64,000 nt of DNA from Gymnopilus junonius (lineage: Eukaryota > Basidiomycota > Agaricomycetes > Agaricales > Galerinaceae), in contig JADNYJ010000001.1 of the NCBI GenBank assembly GCA_015501075.1, positions 868,001 to 932,000 on the forward strand, given 5' to 3'. Within the stretch, counting starts at the first letter, position 1, and the number at the start of each line of letters is the position of its first letter. The notes below the pieces were generated by a model. That model was not told the origin of the DNA. It did not search any database and saw nothing but the letters and a program-made list of their open reading frames with translations. This document shows positions 22,437 to 33,544 of the stretch, piece after piece. Position numbers and translations under genes: made by a program.

Positions 22437-22931
22437 TTCCCTATCGACATCAGCAACCTTTACGCGTTAAACAGACAAAGCACAAAACGAAGATGCCAGG
22501 TCGATAAGGGGCTTCGAGGTCGAGGAGACATCTACACGCCACGTTGATCTCCTTTGTGGCGCTTATGACGGGCTACCATTACCCACCTTTCGCCACGTCG
22601 TTCGTCTTCTTAGATTCCTCAAGCTTATTGGAGCTCTTCGTATTCTACTAACGTTCGGACCGTATGCTTCTAGAAAGCCGACCCGTCTTTGCAATACCTC
22701 TGCGGGCCGCCTCTTGTGCTACGCAGGAATCCCTACTTATCGCCAAATGCTAGCTACGAAGAAAATCTCTTTTTTTTTGAGCACTTGACTTCCTGCTTTT
22801 CTCTTCTTCCATTATGAACCACATGTTGGTCGGTCATCTAACTGGTCCTTCTCTGGATGTTGACCCGTACTCGAGTATAAAGACCCGATATCTTTCAGCT
22901 CATGGAATAACGATTTGAAAGCTCATCTGCC
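22437..22931 (+). promoter_or_regulatory. Beta-xylosidase upstream region
   Basis: 495 bp before the xylosidase start. Apart from the TATA box at 22876 I see no defined regulator site. The sequence is CT-rich in 22780-22830. Confidence 0.5.
22876..22881 (+). promoter_or_regulatory. TATA box of the beta-xylosidase gene
   Basis: TATAAA lies 56 bp upstream of the ATG at 22932, a fitting distance for an inducible secreted-enzyme gene with a short leader. Confidence 0.6.
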
Positions 22932-25423
22932 ATGACCAAGCTTTCAGCGATTGCTGTTGCTCTGAGCATTTTCATCTCACATCTTTTCCGTAGTGCTACT
23001 TCTCAAGGCATCACGTATACCTTCCCGGACTGTACCGTCGCCCCTCTCAAAAGCAATGCGGTCTGCGATACGACAAAGGACCCTGTTACCAGAGCGCAAG
23101 CCATAATATCAGAATTTACTGTTTCAGAACTGATCAGCAATACTGTCAATCTTTCTCCTGGTGTCGCCCGACTTGGTCTTCCAGCTTACCAATGGTGGTC
23201 TGAAGCCCTTGTGAGTTTCTGCTTCCTAAAGTCTTAGGGGATCTTTTCCTCAAAATTTCGTCTCAGCATGGCGTTGCTTCTAGTCCTGGAGTCACTTTTG
23301 CTCCAGTAGGCAGTAACTTCAGCTTTGCCACGTCATTCCCCCAGCCTATATTAATGGGGGCTGCATTCGACGATGAGCTCATCAAAGATGTTGCCACTGT
23401 CATCAGTACCGAAGCGCGCGCTTTCAACAATTTCGGTCGTGCAGGGATTGACTTTTTTACGCCAAACATTAATCCGTTCAAGGACCCTCGATGGGGACGA
23501 GGTCAAGAAACTCCCGGAGAGGACCCATTCCACATTTCCCAATACGTCTTCAACCTCATTCAGGGTCTTCAAGGTGGTATTGATCCCAAGCCCTACATTA
23601 AGGTCGTTGCCGACTGCAAGCATTTTGCCGGCTACGATCTAGAAAATTGGGAAGGCAATAGCCGCATGTCGTTCAACGCCGTAATCACTCCTCAAGATTT
23701 GAGTGAATATTACCTTCCATCCTTCCAGAGTTGCGTGCGCGATGCCAGAGTGGCGTCTGTGATGTGCAGCTATAATTCCGTGAATGGGATTCCTTCCTGT
23801 GCCAATTCCTACCTCTTGCAATCGCTTTTGCGCGACTACTGGGGATTCAACGACGAGGGTAGATGGGTCACGTCCGATTGCGACGCCGTTGATAACATCT
23901 TCAGCACTCATCATTACACTGCCGACTATCCACATGCCGTGGCTGATGCACTGAAGGCCGGCACTGACGTAGACTGCGGTACTGCCTATTCTCTACACTT
24001 GCCAGATGCGTTCAACCAGTCCTTAATTACCAAGGACGACCTTGAGAAGGCGCTTGTGCGCCAATATTCTTCGCTTGTTCGGTAAGTTTTGCTTTCAGTT
24101 TTTCTTATTTACCGCATTCCTTATGTCATTCGAACTCAGCCTTGGTTACTTTGACTCTCCGAAGGTGCAACCGTTTCGACAGTTAGATTGGTCGGATGTC
24201 AACACACCAGCCGCCCAAGCACTGGCCCTCAAGGCAGCTGCAGAGGGGATCGTTTTGCTCAAGAATGACGGTACTCTGCCTTTCAAAAAATCTATCAAGA
24301 AACTCGCATTTATTGGGCCATGGGCTAATGCCACGACTCAGATGCAGGGAAATTATGAGGGCATAGCACCTTTCCTCGTCAGTCCCATGCAAGGAGCTAT
24401 TAATACGGGTTTCAGCGTCACGTTCGCTTTCGGCACAAGCATTTCGGGAACAGACACATCGGGTTTCGCTGAGGCATTGGCTGCTGCAAAGGCTGCTGAC
24501 GCCATCGTATTTGCGGCGGTATTGACAACAGTGTCGAAGCAGAAGGCCATGACCGTATCGACATTACTTGGCCTGGGGTCCAGCTAGACTTGATTTCACA
24601 GCTGTCGTCGCTTGGCAAGCCTTTGGTCGTCATGCAATTTGGTGGTGGGCAAGTAGACGGTACGGAAATCAAAAATAATACGAAGGTTGGCACTTGCTCG
24701 TGGAGGAATTTGACCTTGTACTGACGAAAGGATTGCCAGGTCAACTCTATCCTTTGGGCGGGGTACCCTGGTCAAAGTGGTGGAACAGCATTGGGCGACA
24801 TCATTAGCGGAAAGACTGCCCCCGCCGGCCGTCTGGCTACGACACAATATCCCGCCAGCTACATCAATCAAGTAAACATGACGGACATGAACCTTCGTCC
24901 AAGCAGCACTAATCCAGGCCGAACTTACAAGTGGTTCACGGGCACTCCCGTCTTTGAATTTGGACATGGTCTTCATTTCACAACTTTCGCCATATCATGG
25001 CAGCATCAACCATCTACCGTGTACCAGATTCCACCAGGGCTCACCAACCAGATTGGAAAGTCAAACATCGACCTCAATGCGTTTGAGACCTTCAACGTTG
25101 TTGTCAAGAATACAGGGAAGGTTGCGTCGGACTATGTCGCCTTGTTATTCCTTAGCGGCAATGGTGGCCCAGCCCCTCTTCCAAACAAGCAGCTAGTATC
25201 CTACACGCGCTTGCAAGGGATCGAAGCAGGCAGACAATCTGTCGCGACCCTGCAAGTTACTTTGGGCTCGATTGCTCGCGCAGATGCCAACGGAAACCTG
25301 TGGCTCTACCCAGGAAAGTACGAACTAACTGTCGACACAGGCACAGAAGTTTACTTGACCCATAGCTTCGAACTGGAAGGAAGTCCGACTCAGATTTCCA
25401 AGTTCCCTCAAGATTCATCCTAA
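22932..25423 (+). CDS. Secreted GH3 exo-beta-1,4-xylosidase, one probable frameshift
   Basis: It releases xylose from xylo-oligosaccharides outside the cell during plant-biomass decay. A signal peptide (hydrophobic AIAVALSIFISHLF, about residues 6-19) is followed by ITYTFPDCTVAPL. GH3 landmarks: YQWWSEALHGVA (across an intron), INPFKDPRWGRGQETPGEDP, VADCKHFAGYDLE, VMCSYNSVNGIPSCAN and VTSDCDAVDNIF, which holds the expected nucleophile Asp. A second intron joins SSLVR to LGYFDSP, and a third joins IKNNTK to VNSILWAGYPGQ. The second domain has GIVLLKNDGTLPF. A fibronectin-III-like C-terminus (VALLFLSGNGGP) ends the protein. At 24513-24519 the frame slips: one extra G would give FAGGIDNSVEAEGHDR, a conserved GH3 xylosidase motif. 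As assembled the protein stops at 24587. Confidence 0.92.
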
Positions 25424-25770
25424 AAGAAAGGAAAGAAGCGAGGCTATAATATCATAGAAAAGTTGTAAAATGCCACGTATTCGCGAATTGTAAAATCATG
25501 TCTGTAGCTTTATTTAATATATTGATATTTTCAGAACTTGCTGCGTCCATATTGCGAAATTTCGCTTCTAAGTTTCTGGGACTTGGGAGGTGTCAGGGAA
25601 ACCCTAGTTCGGCATTCGGCGCTGGTAGGAGCAAAACGTCGGGATTTGCCGGCTTGCTCAATTCTGGCTGTGATTTCTTCGTGAACGTTACACAAACCAT
25701 CACCCGCCGCCTTTACAGTAAGTACTGGGCCTTGTACGCTATAACCATTTGACCAACACCGCTGTAGACA
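25424..25770. other. Intergenic, xylosidase to ATP7
   Basis: 347 bp holding the xylosidase 3' end and the ATP synthase subunit d promoter and leader. An 84-codon frame at 25498-25752 runs up to the ATP7 leader without motifs and is not taken as a gene. Confidence 0.5.
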
Positions 25771-26574
25771 ATGGCTTCAAAAGTAGCCGCTGTGGCGGTC
25801 GTAAGTCTCAAGCAAGCTCCTCGCATGACACGTCTCTTGACTGCTATTTTCCGTTGCAGGATTTTTCCCGCATCTATTCCTCCCTCGGACTTGGAAAGGG
25901 TTCGTCAATTGCTTTGAAACGCGAGACCGACCTCATGAAATTTTAAATGTGCATTTAGAGACTGTCTCTGCTCTCCAAGCTTTCCGCAAGCGTCACATGG
26001 AGGCTCAACGGCTGAACCACGTCTATGCTAACCAACCTACTACGATCAATTTCGACTACTACCGTTCCGTCTTGAAGAACCAAGCTATCGTTGACGAGGC
26101 AGAGAAGACTCTCAAGGATTTTAAGCCCGTGACTTACGATGTCAATGCTCATGTCAAGGCCATCGAAACCTTTGAAGCCAAGGCTGTGAGTCGCGTTTGC
26201 CGTTACATATAAACAGGAATTGATTGATGTTGCACACGATAGGTTGCCAAGGCTCAGGAGACAGAGCAGAAGGTCGACGCTGAGATCAAGCAGCTGCAAG
26301 AGACTCTCCAGAATATTGAGGAGGCTCGTCCATTCGACCAACTCACTGTACGTCCAATGCTTTACTGTTTTTCAAGTTGTGTCTAAAAGATTTTCAGGTT
26401 GATGAAGTTGGAAATGCTCACCCTCGTATTGTGGAGACTGTGGAGACTATGCTTAAGAAGGGCAAGTGGACTGTGCCAGGTTCGTTATCCTGCATTTCAT
26501 TACCTTCCTCGACCCTCAACACCTTTTTTTTCGTAGGGTACAAGGAGAAGTTCGGCGACCTCAACCTTATGTAA
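25771..26574 (+). CDS. ATP7: Mitochondrial ATP synthase subunit d
   Basis: A peripheral-stalk subunit of the F1Fo ATP synthase in the inner mitochondrial membrane. At least five introns interrupt a protein of about 170 residues. Exons read MASKVAAVAV / DFSRIYSSLGLGK / ETVSALQAFRKRHMEAQRL and NFDYYRSVLKNQAIVDEAEK / VAKAQETEQKVDAEIKQLQ / VDEVGNAHPRIVETVETML / YKEKFGDLNLM. The segment RKRHMEAQRLNHVYANQP and the terminal GYKEKFGDL are typical of fungal subunit d. All splice joins are in frame. Confidence 0.93.
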
Positions 26575-27094
26575 AGGGCCATCTTACCTTAGAGTTTATC
26601 GAGTTTCCCTTGTTCGAGAAATATCTGCCTTGGAACAAGTTCTTTACTCTCTAAATTAAATTTCAGTAACATCTAAAACCCTGTCCTCGAGGCTCAAACC
26701 TCGTAGTTGCGTTGCATATGGGACCATTTAGTTGCTGACAGGATCAACTCTCGTCTTGTATCCTCGACATTTTGCTGCATACGGCGCATTGGCTAGACCA
26801 TACTCTTGAGTATAGATCATCGAATTCAAACTCCAGACGCTCGCTTTAAGCGCATTAGTAGATTATTGGATAAATCACAAGCTTTTGCAATACAAGAGAT
26901 TCTAGAAACTCTTTAGAGTATCCTAGTCTAGAGCGAGTAGGATATTTCTCGGTGGAAGTACATAAGGTCCTATGTGGAAAGTCCAGACGCTGGTCTTGAA
27001 AAGGAAATGACGTATCGCGATTGTCGATTGCGGACTACCCCAAGCAGTCCCTGATTTAAAGCCAAATCCCCCGCACTTTCACCATTCATCCTCC
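26575..27094. other. Intergenic, ATP7 to hexokinase
   Basis: 520 bp with the ATP7 3' end and hexokinase promoter. The sequence ttcaccattcatcctcc just before the hexokinase ATG is pyrimidine-rich. No other feature seen. Confidence 0.5.
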
Positions 27095-29203
27095 ATGGCT
27101 TCACTCTCCGTATTTCAGCATGAGGGGCCTCAAGCGGTGTTTGATCTTATACAGCGCCAGTTCACCCTCGACCAGGATAATCTCGTCGAGATAACCAAAG
27201 CCTTTCTTCGAGAATTCAAACTTGGCCTGGAGAATTATGGTCATGCCATGGCGATGATGTAAATCTCAAATCTTTTTTGCTGTTCTCCCATCCAACATTG
27301 ATCCTCGTTCTAGTCCATCCTTCGTCACTGCGGTTCCTGATGGCACAGAAACTGGGTATGTCCTTGTGATGCCAGAACGCGTACATCAGCGATCCGACCT
27401 GTAGGATTCAGAACCTTTCTTGCCCTTGACCTCGGGGGCACCAATTTGTAAGCATAATAGGTTGGTTCTACATCTAGCTGTAATGTAATCTGCATAGACG
27501 GGTGTGCGAGGTTGTCCTTCACGGGAATAAGACCTTCAGCCTGGTGCAGCAGAAATACAGGGTGTCGGAAGCTTTGAAGACAGGAGAGGCCACAAGCCTA
27601 TTCGGTGGGCATATTCAAGAATCTCGACTGATTTTAATGTTACTGAAGATATTCTGTGCTCTAATCAATAGATTATCTTGCTGACTCTGTCGATGCTTTC
27701 CTGACAACCCATGCTACCATAGACTATGTAACGCCTTCAGAGGACGAGTCCGGGAAAGAGCAACCGACTGTTCATCTTGGCTTGACCTTCTCTTTTCCTG
27801 TTGAACAAACTGCCCTTGGATCTGGAAAGATCCTTACATGGACAAAAGGTTTTGCGGCTAAGAATGCCATTGGGAAAGACGTGGTCGAACTTTTGCAAGA
27901 TGCATTCGATAGGAAGCACATGCCTGTCAAGTGTGTGGCGCTCGTGAATGACGTGTGTATCTGATACCTCTTTCTGCCGGTGCTCTGAACGAGGTTGTTC
28001 CTCAAGACCGTAGGCGCTTTACTGTCTCGTGCATATCAAGCAGGGCATTGTATCTCAGGTGCTATTTTCGGAACAGGCACAAATGGGGCCTACTTGGAAC
28101 AAGTTTGTATGTCATCCAGTTAGTTCTGATGATTGGCCTGTTACTTAATTGGAAATTACCAGCGAAAATCAAGAAATTAGAAGGGACTACTGCCTCTGCT
28201 CGGGGTGGAGAAATGGTAATAAACACTGAATGGGGAGGCTTTAACAACTCTGTAAGCACGTAAAGACCGATTACCTGCGACTTTTTTCTCACTGGAGTTG
28301 TAGCGAACACATCTCCCAACGACGCCTTTTGACAATGCTATTGACCGTCTCAGCATCAATCCAAGGTTTCAAGCGTTCGAAAAATTCATCTCTGGAATGT
28401 ATCTGGGGGAAATCACTAGGAACGTCCTGGTTTCACTGATCGATGCTACTCCAAAATCATTACTTTTTGAGGGGAAGTCTACCCCTGCACTGAATCAGCA
28501 TTATGGGTTAGATACTAGCTTCATGAGTGCGATAGAAGAGGCTTGGATTGGCACCGACGAGAGTCAGGAGGCCTTCGTCTTACCACCCTTGGGTTCCGAT
28601 TTCAAACGGGAGAATTTATCCCCGATAGTGGCTCAAAAGTTGGACAACATTCGACAGGTCATTGTCAAATTCTTGGGATTGAAGGGAGAGGAAGTATCGC
28701 TGAAGGATGCCGCTGTACGTTTTCTTTTTAGTATATTGGAATTCATGCCCAATATTTATTTTTGTTTTATTTCTGCAAGCTCACCCGTTGGGCCTCTTCT
28801 CTCGTCGCTAGAAGAGCGGCACTGCTAAGTGGCACTGCAGTTGCCACTGTTCTAATTCAGACAGAGCGGGCAACACTAAGAGGAGAAGGTCAGCCTCCCA
28901 GAGGACTTAATGAGCGAATCGGCTTTGGTGTTGACGGAAGGTAATTGACCGATCCTTGCTTTTCGTTCTGTTATTGATAGATTTCTAGTCTCGTGGAACA
29001 TTATCCTAATTTTGGGCGAATATTGCGAGAGTCGTTGCGGTACCTAGTGGGAGAAGAAGTAGAAAAGCGAGTTGACATCGGCCTTGCGAAGGACGGAAGT
29101 GGTGTCGGTGGTAAGTGTTTTCTTTTTTCAATGCCTTGATCAAACCCAAATCATCTCCACAGCTGCACTTGCTGCCTTGATGGCATTAAAGCAAGGTTTA
29201 TAG
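27095..29203 (+). CDS. Hexokinase
   Basis: It phosphorylates glucose and other hexoses with ATP at the start of glycolysis. The roughly 500-residue frame passes through about ten exons. Motifs in order: TFLALDLGGTNLRV (phosphate-binding loop, split by an intron), LGLTFSFPVEQTALGSG, LTWTKGFAAKNAIGKDV, CVALVNDTVGALLSRAY (adenosine/catalytic Asp region), GAIFGTGTNGAYLEQ, GGEMVINTEWGGFNN and GMYLGEITRNVL. A C-terminal SGTAVATVLIQTE and FGVDGSLVEHYPNF complete the fold. The product ends AALAALMALKQGL. It could be hexokinase or glucokinase; substrate preference cannot be read from sequence alone. Confidence 0.93.
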
Positions 29204-29396
29204 ACCAAAACGAATTGTAATATAGATGTACCAAGGGGTCTCCTATTCCTACAAGCTCCCCTTAAAACTTATCTGTAAATTAAATATCACCCAAAGGAAT
29301 CGAAGTTTTAAGTGGCCACACAATCTCACTCAGCATTAAACATACCAGTGTTTAGATATTGATTATAAGCGATGTAATGTTAATGAGTAGGGATTA

Positions 29397-30585
29397 TTAA
29401 ACCGTCGGCAAGCTGGCATTCCTTATAGTCTGGTACGCAGTACTAACCTTCTCCCAATTAAGGACGCTCCAAAACTCCTTCAGCCACTCCTCCTTGCCCC
29501 ACACACCAAATCCAGCGCTCATCCAAGCATGTTCGTAAACAGGGACGCAGAACAATGGGTAGATAACCTTTCCGACAGTCATTATGGATGCAACGTTGCT
29601 CCCATTAATTTCTGATTCTTTGGGTCTCGGTCCGTGTATTGACGCTGTAGTTCCGATTTCATAAATTGGAAGACTAGCACTGGCATGTAGAGAACGAGCA
29701 TGGGGATCAAAAGGACCATGGTTGAAATTCAGGTTGGAAACACCCGATGTAGGTAGAGAGGGAGAGACGCCGGGAGGAGGGGTTGAACCCGACGGTGGCT
29801 GAGGGAGTGGACGCACAGGAATATTATTGTCTGATAGGGATTGGCCGAGTTCCCCTTCGCCAATGACCAGGCCTGGCAAGTAATGCATGTTCTTGCGTGA
29901 CCTGATGAGTAGCGTAGAGGGGCCAAGGGTGTGCAAGACACCGAGGTGACCATCGCTGTCTGTCACCATCCAGACCCAGCCGTTGGTGAACATGCCCATA
30001 GCAGCTGCCGAGAAAGATGACTTTAATCTTAAAAGATCTCCATAGTGAGTTCGTATTTTTTCGAAGAGCTCCGGTGTGATATGTTTTTGGTGGTTTGTAT
30101 TGCCACTTTCTTCTGGGGGTGGTGGGGCCTGGTAAACAAGGGATCAAGACGAGGAAGTTGCAACATGACTAGGAAATACGCACGAGGTGTTCCAAGAAAA
30201 AGCTGTTGTTAAGTGCCAGGACTGCATAGTTGAATGCTAATGCCCGCTCGCGCCTGATGGAGTAGTCGATCACTCTCTGTGCTACGGGAGAGTGAGGCTC
30301 TGCACTGGGATCGTCTGGAAGACATATAAGGAACAAGGTTGATAAGTAAATTTGGGAAGGCGCACTTCTAATCTCCTGGTTCAATCGTTCCAGTAGGCCA
30401 TTTTGGTACTCTATAAGTGTTGCCAAAGCAGGGGGCGGTAGGAAGTTGCCTAGCCCTTCTTCCACTGAATAGGGCAATTCTCTTGGTTTATGGATGTATC
30501 GGCGACCTACATTCGCCTTGAGCGACGAGAATACGGACCACGACCTGGACGCATTTGGAGAGGCAAGGCGGAGGCAAGAGGCCAT
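29397..30585 (-). CDS. Mitochondrial small-subunit ribosomal protein, SOD-like (mS42/mS43)
   Basis: A two-exon gene (30585 to about 30170, then about 30127 to 29397). It encodes a protein with an N-terminal basic presequence-like region (LRLASPNASRSWSVF, RRYIHKPRELPYSVEEGLGN) and a degenerate Fe/Mn superoxide dismutase fold. The C-terminal part has GWVWMVTDSDGHLGVL, IYPLFCVPVYEHAWM and FWSVLNWEKVSTAYQ, which mirror the SOD WEHAYY and W-INW elements. SOD metal ligands appear incomplete, as expected for Rsm26/Mrp1-type subunits of the mitochondrial 37S ribosome. A Ser/Pro-rich insertion occupies the middle. It is head-to-head with DAD1. Confidence 0.8.
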
Positions 30586-30742
30586 TTTAATTCGAACGTA
30601 GTCAGTGTCACCAACATTTTTTTCCGGGTGTGCGTTATTTTGGGACGTTGTTTAATTGTATTTGGCAAAGGCTTCCCCTTCCCCGCACCGCAGTCAGCGC
30701 GAGCCACGTCGCGTTTCCTGAACAATATACCCTCGACCTACT
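30586..30742. promoter_or_regulatory. Divergent promoter, mitoribosomal gene and DAD1
   Basis: 157 bp separate oppositely oriented starts at 30585 (minus) and 30743 (plus). No TATA box evident. Confidence 0.5.
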
Positions 30743-31214
30743 ATGCCTCCGAAAGCAGTACATTCATCTTCTGCATCACCCACAGACGCTTTCACCAGTT
30801 TGTGGAAGGCCTACAATGATAATACCTCAAACCGCCTTAAATTCATCGATGTATTCCTTTTCTTCCTGATGCTTTCTGGCATTGTGCAATTCGCGTACTG
30901 CGTCCTCGTTACCAACTTCCCTTACAACGCTTTCTTAGCTGGGTACATGCCTCTATTCAACATGTGCTCTCTTAACTGTTCTAACCCTCCTTGTCAGGTT
31001 CTCGAGCACAGTGGGACAATTTGTCTTGGCAGCGTCATTACGATCACAAGTCAACCCGGAAAATAAAGATGAATTCAGAGAGGTATCTCCAGAGAGGTGT
31101 GTACTGTTTTTTTTTGACAGGAAGCTTATCCCTTACATGTCCAACAGAGCCTTCGCCGACTTTGCTTTGGGATCAATAGTATTGCATTTCTTCGTGTACA
31201 ATTTCTTGGGATAA
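30743..31214 (+). CDS. OST2: Oligosaccharyltransferase subunit DAD1/OST2
   Basis: A small ER membrane subunit of the oligosaccharyltransferase that N-glycosylates nascent proteins. Three exons encode about 120 residues. Exon 1: a cytosolic leader then FIDVFLFFLMLSGIVQFAYC and LVTNFPYNAFLAG. The join to exon 2 gives FSSTVGQFVLAASLRSQVNP, and exon 3 gives RAFADFALGSIVLHFFVYNF LG. Three hydrophobic segments and the terminal NFLG match the family. The lengths and splice joins are regular. Confidence 0.95.
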
Positions 31215-31346
31215 AATCGAACTCTCCAAAATATTTATGGCAAGAGTTCTCCATGTATAGAGTTTAATGTGATGCTGGATCAAAAGGCTTGAACAAGGCA
31301 TTCCAGGACGAAATTGAAGGCGATAAACAGATGAAAGGCAGAAAGT

Positions 31347-31849
31347 TTATGACCGCTTTCTCTCAAAGGAATCTGATCGCTATTAGAAGAGTTAACATCA
31401 GACATAATGGAAATGGGTACAAAGAGCGTACGCCGAATATCACCACTGCAAAGTCAAAGATATATTCGCCTGCCAATAGCAATATCAGCAGCATGATAGC
31501 CTGAATATCTGAATATAGGCTTACCTGCTTCCAGGTAAGATTTGAATAGCTCTGAAGGATGAAGCGTGTGAGTAAAGCAACACCACATTGTAAGCTATTA
31601 GTTGAGCGTACGACGGATATCCTTGTTGGGTATTTGCGAGAGCACTGGCCTAGAATAATGTTTGCTACGCGCCAAGAGGTAAAGAGGGATGTACACACGT
31701 CAAGCCTGTGGTTCGCTTCACCCCAGCTAGGAATGCACTGATAAGGAGAGCGTCAAAGCCAAGGTGTACTGCGAAATGCAGAACAAGTCAGATGCAAGAC
31801 CACTGGCAAATGCCACGAGTAAGTAAGACCAACCAAGCGTTCCAAGCAT
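31347..31849 (-). CDS. ATG44: Mitofissin (DUF1748 family), six small exons
   Basis: A 73-residue protein assembled from six exons: 31849-31834, 31768-31699, 31649-31612, 31551-31525, 31469-31432 and 31379-31347. The joins give MLGTLVHLGFDALLISAFLA, GVKRTTGLTPVLSQIPNKDI, RQLFKSYLEAGEYIFDFAVV and IFGRSDSFERKRS. The family (PF08520, DUF1748) has the same landmarks: an N-terminal amphipathic helix, GxKRxTGLTP, NKDIR, GE-x-FD and a basic end. Atg44 acts in the mitochondrial intermembrane space and drives membrane fission in mitophagy; yeast Atg44 is also 73 residues. All five introns are GT-AG, roughly 45-65 nt. The gene is invisible to a simple ORF scan because its longest exon is 70 nt. Confidence 0.88.
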
Positions 31850-32636
31850 CAGGGGTTTATGTTCGTATATATGAGAATAACGATTGAAGAGTGTTGTAGC
31901 TTTAGCCAAGGTGTGCAGAATGAACCTCTCCTTTGGTACTCTTTGCTGACTAAGCACGTTCCAGGGGGCGTTACAAGCGCGGACCAAAGTTGGAAGACAA
32001 CCAGATGCTGCTGCAAATGTTGTACAGTTATCTCTGGCTTGCCTATGTTGCGTCCTTTTAAATGACTTCTTTAAGGTGCTCCACAAAATATTTCATGCCT
32101 GGTGATACTTAGGTGGACGACCGTATTCGTACGTCATATTCATGTCTGTATCAACAGTACGGGCATTATTCAGAGCCTCTTGTGTTGACTACTTGAAACT
32201 GTGGTCTGGTTCACTCTATTGTAGCATGCCTCATCTTTGTCTTTTGACTTCGAACAGCCTTAAAAAACACTCATCGATTTTGTAATCTTGGGTTGGCAAA
32301 ACAAGCAGCATATTGATATTGATGTCGAATCCATAGTTTACTTGTCCTACAGGACTGGGATTTGTTCAATCAGTAAAATGATGCAACTCTGGACCAAAAT
32401 GTAACAGCAGCAGGTCTCTTCTCACTCCACGGTCAGTCTGGGAAGCACGTATCAGGACGAAATGCCTGTTGGTCAACGACAAATCGGTTCCCCATGTTCA
32501 GAGACAGCAAGAGGAAGCAATTCCATGACTCTGGATGTAGACCAATCAATTTTGATTGTAAACACTTTCTATAAATCGTGGCTTCTTCATGATTCGCGGG
32601 TTCTGTTAGCGTGGAACGCATTCGATTAAAAAACAG
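31850..32636. other. Intergenic between ATG44 and the MITE
   Basis: 787 bp with the ATG44 promoter and otherwise nothing recognised. Short frames at 31859-32086 are shadows of ATG44 surroundings or motif-free. Confidence 0.45.
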
Positions 32637-32638
32637 TA

Positions 32639-32664
32639 CTATGATTCGTCGGGAGTTTGAAACG
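32639..32664 (+). repeat. Left terminal inverted repeat of the MITE
   Basis: 26 bp, beginning CTATGATTCG and ending TTTGAAACG, flanked on the outside by TA. Confidence 0.92.
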
Positions 32665-33322
32665 ATGGCGAGTTTGAAACGACCCTGCTCCTGCCTCTCT
32701 ACCTCACTCCTTTGCTCTAGAAAAAATCACATAAATACTAGACCTTCTGGCCTTTAAGATGGTGTAGAAATTTTCTCAGAGAATGCTGTGGATGAGAAAG
32801 ATATCGGACAGATGAGAAGTTCGTTACATCAAAACAGTCAATGTAATGAGATCATTAGTTAGATCTAGCCAGATCCTAATGAGCGGTCATGCCAAAATTT
32901 TACAGGCAGTTTCAGTACCTTTAGGCGAGCATCCATGCCAAATTTCATGTCAATTCTCGCAGTATTGCATTCAGAAAACCTGGAGGACCATTCAGAGTCC
33001 AATCCAGAGTGACAAACGTGATGAACATTCAAGCTCCGCTTAGACCTTCTATTTACTGTGGGCAGCACTGATGCTACTGCCAGCATGCCGTCTATTCGGC
33101 TTGTCAGCAAAACTTCAAATGAACCGTGACTGCTATGTGACTCTCGTTTCAATCTCCCCATCCTTTCACTTTTGAGACGCGGAAATGCTCCTGTTGCTTG
33201 CACTTTCAACTTTTCGTTAAAAAAACTTTACGAATCTAAAGAAAATGTAAAGTTGTACATCTCTGTAAAATTTTAGCTCTCCAGAGCATGTGTAAAATTT
33301 GATATCGATTTTTCTATGTTTC

Positions 33323-33348
33323 CGTTTCAAACTCCCGACGAATCATAG
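33323..33348 (-). repeat. Right terminal inverted repeat of the MITE
   Basis: Perfect reverse complement of the left repeat at 32639-32664, flanked on the outside by TA. Confidence 0.92.
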
Positions 33349-33544
33349 TATATTGCAGCTGGGCCTCAGTCAATATTGCATGTGAAATCTAGATGGGCCA
33401 GGGTTGCAATTAGAAGTGATGACATAATGCGTTGATGTGGCAAACGTGCCTGCATACGGAAACGCCTTGAACATTCCTCAAACCAACTCTCTCATTTGGC
33501 CCATCGTTCCACTGCCATTGTCCTCCAGCTCATCGTTGCATACA

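Larger units (their letters stand above)
32639..33348. mobile_element. Non-autonomous DNA transposon (MITE) with TA duplication
   Basis: A 710-bp element with perfect 26-bp terminal inverted repeats. The left repeat starts CTATGATTCGTCGGGAG at 32639; its exact reverse complement ends at 33348. TA dinucleotides at 32637-32638 and 33349-33350 fit the target duplication of Tc1/mariner-type elements. The interior is AT-rich toward the right end, holds a subterminal repeat of GAGTTTGAAACGA (32670-32682), and has no transposase-like frame; the longest frame (minus, 32865-33209) lacks any catalytic motif. Because the repeats are still identical, insertion is probably recent. Confidence 0.88.

Noticed and set aside
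31727..32086. 119-codon minus-strand frame near ATG44
   Set aside because: It reads through ATG44 exon 1, intron 1 and part of exon 2 in a frame that does not match the mitofissin exons.
32865..33209. Possible transposase in the MITE
   Set aside because: The 114-codon frame has no DDE/DDD motif or helix-turn-helix; the element is treated as non-autonomous.
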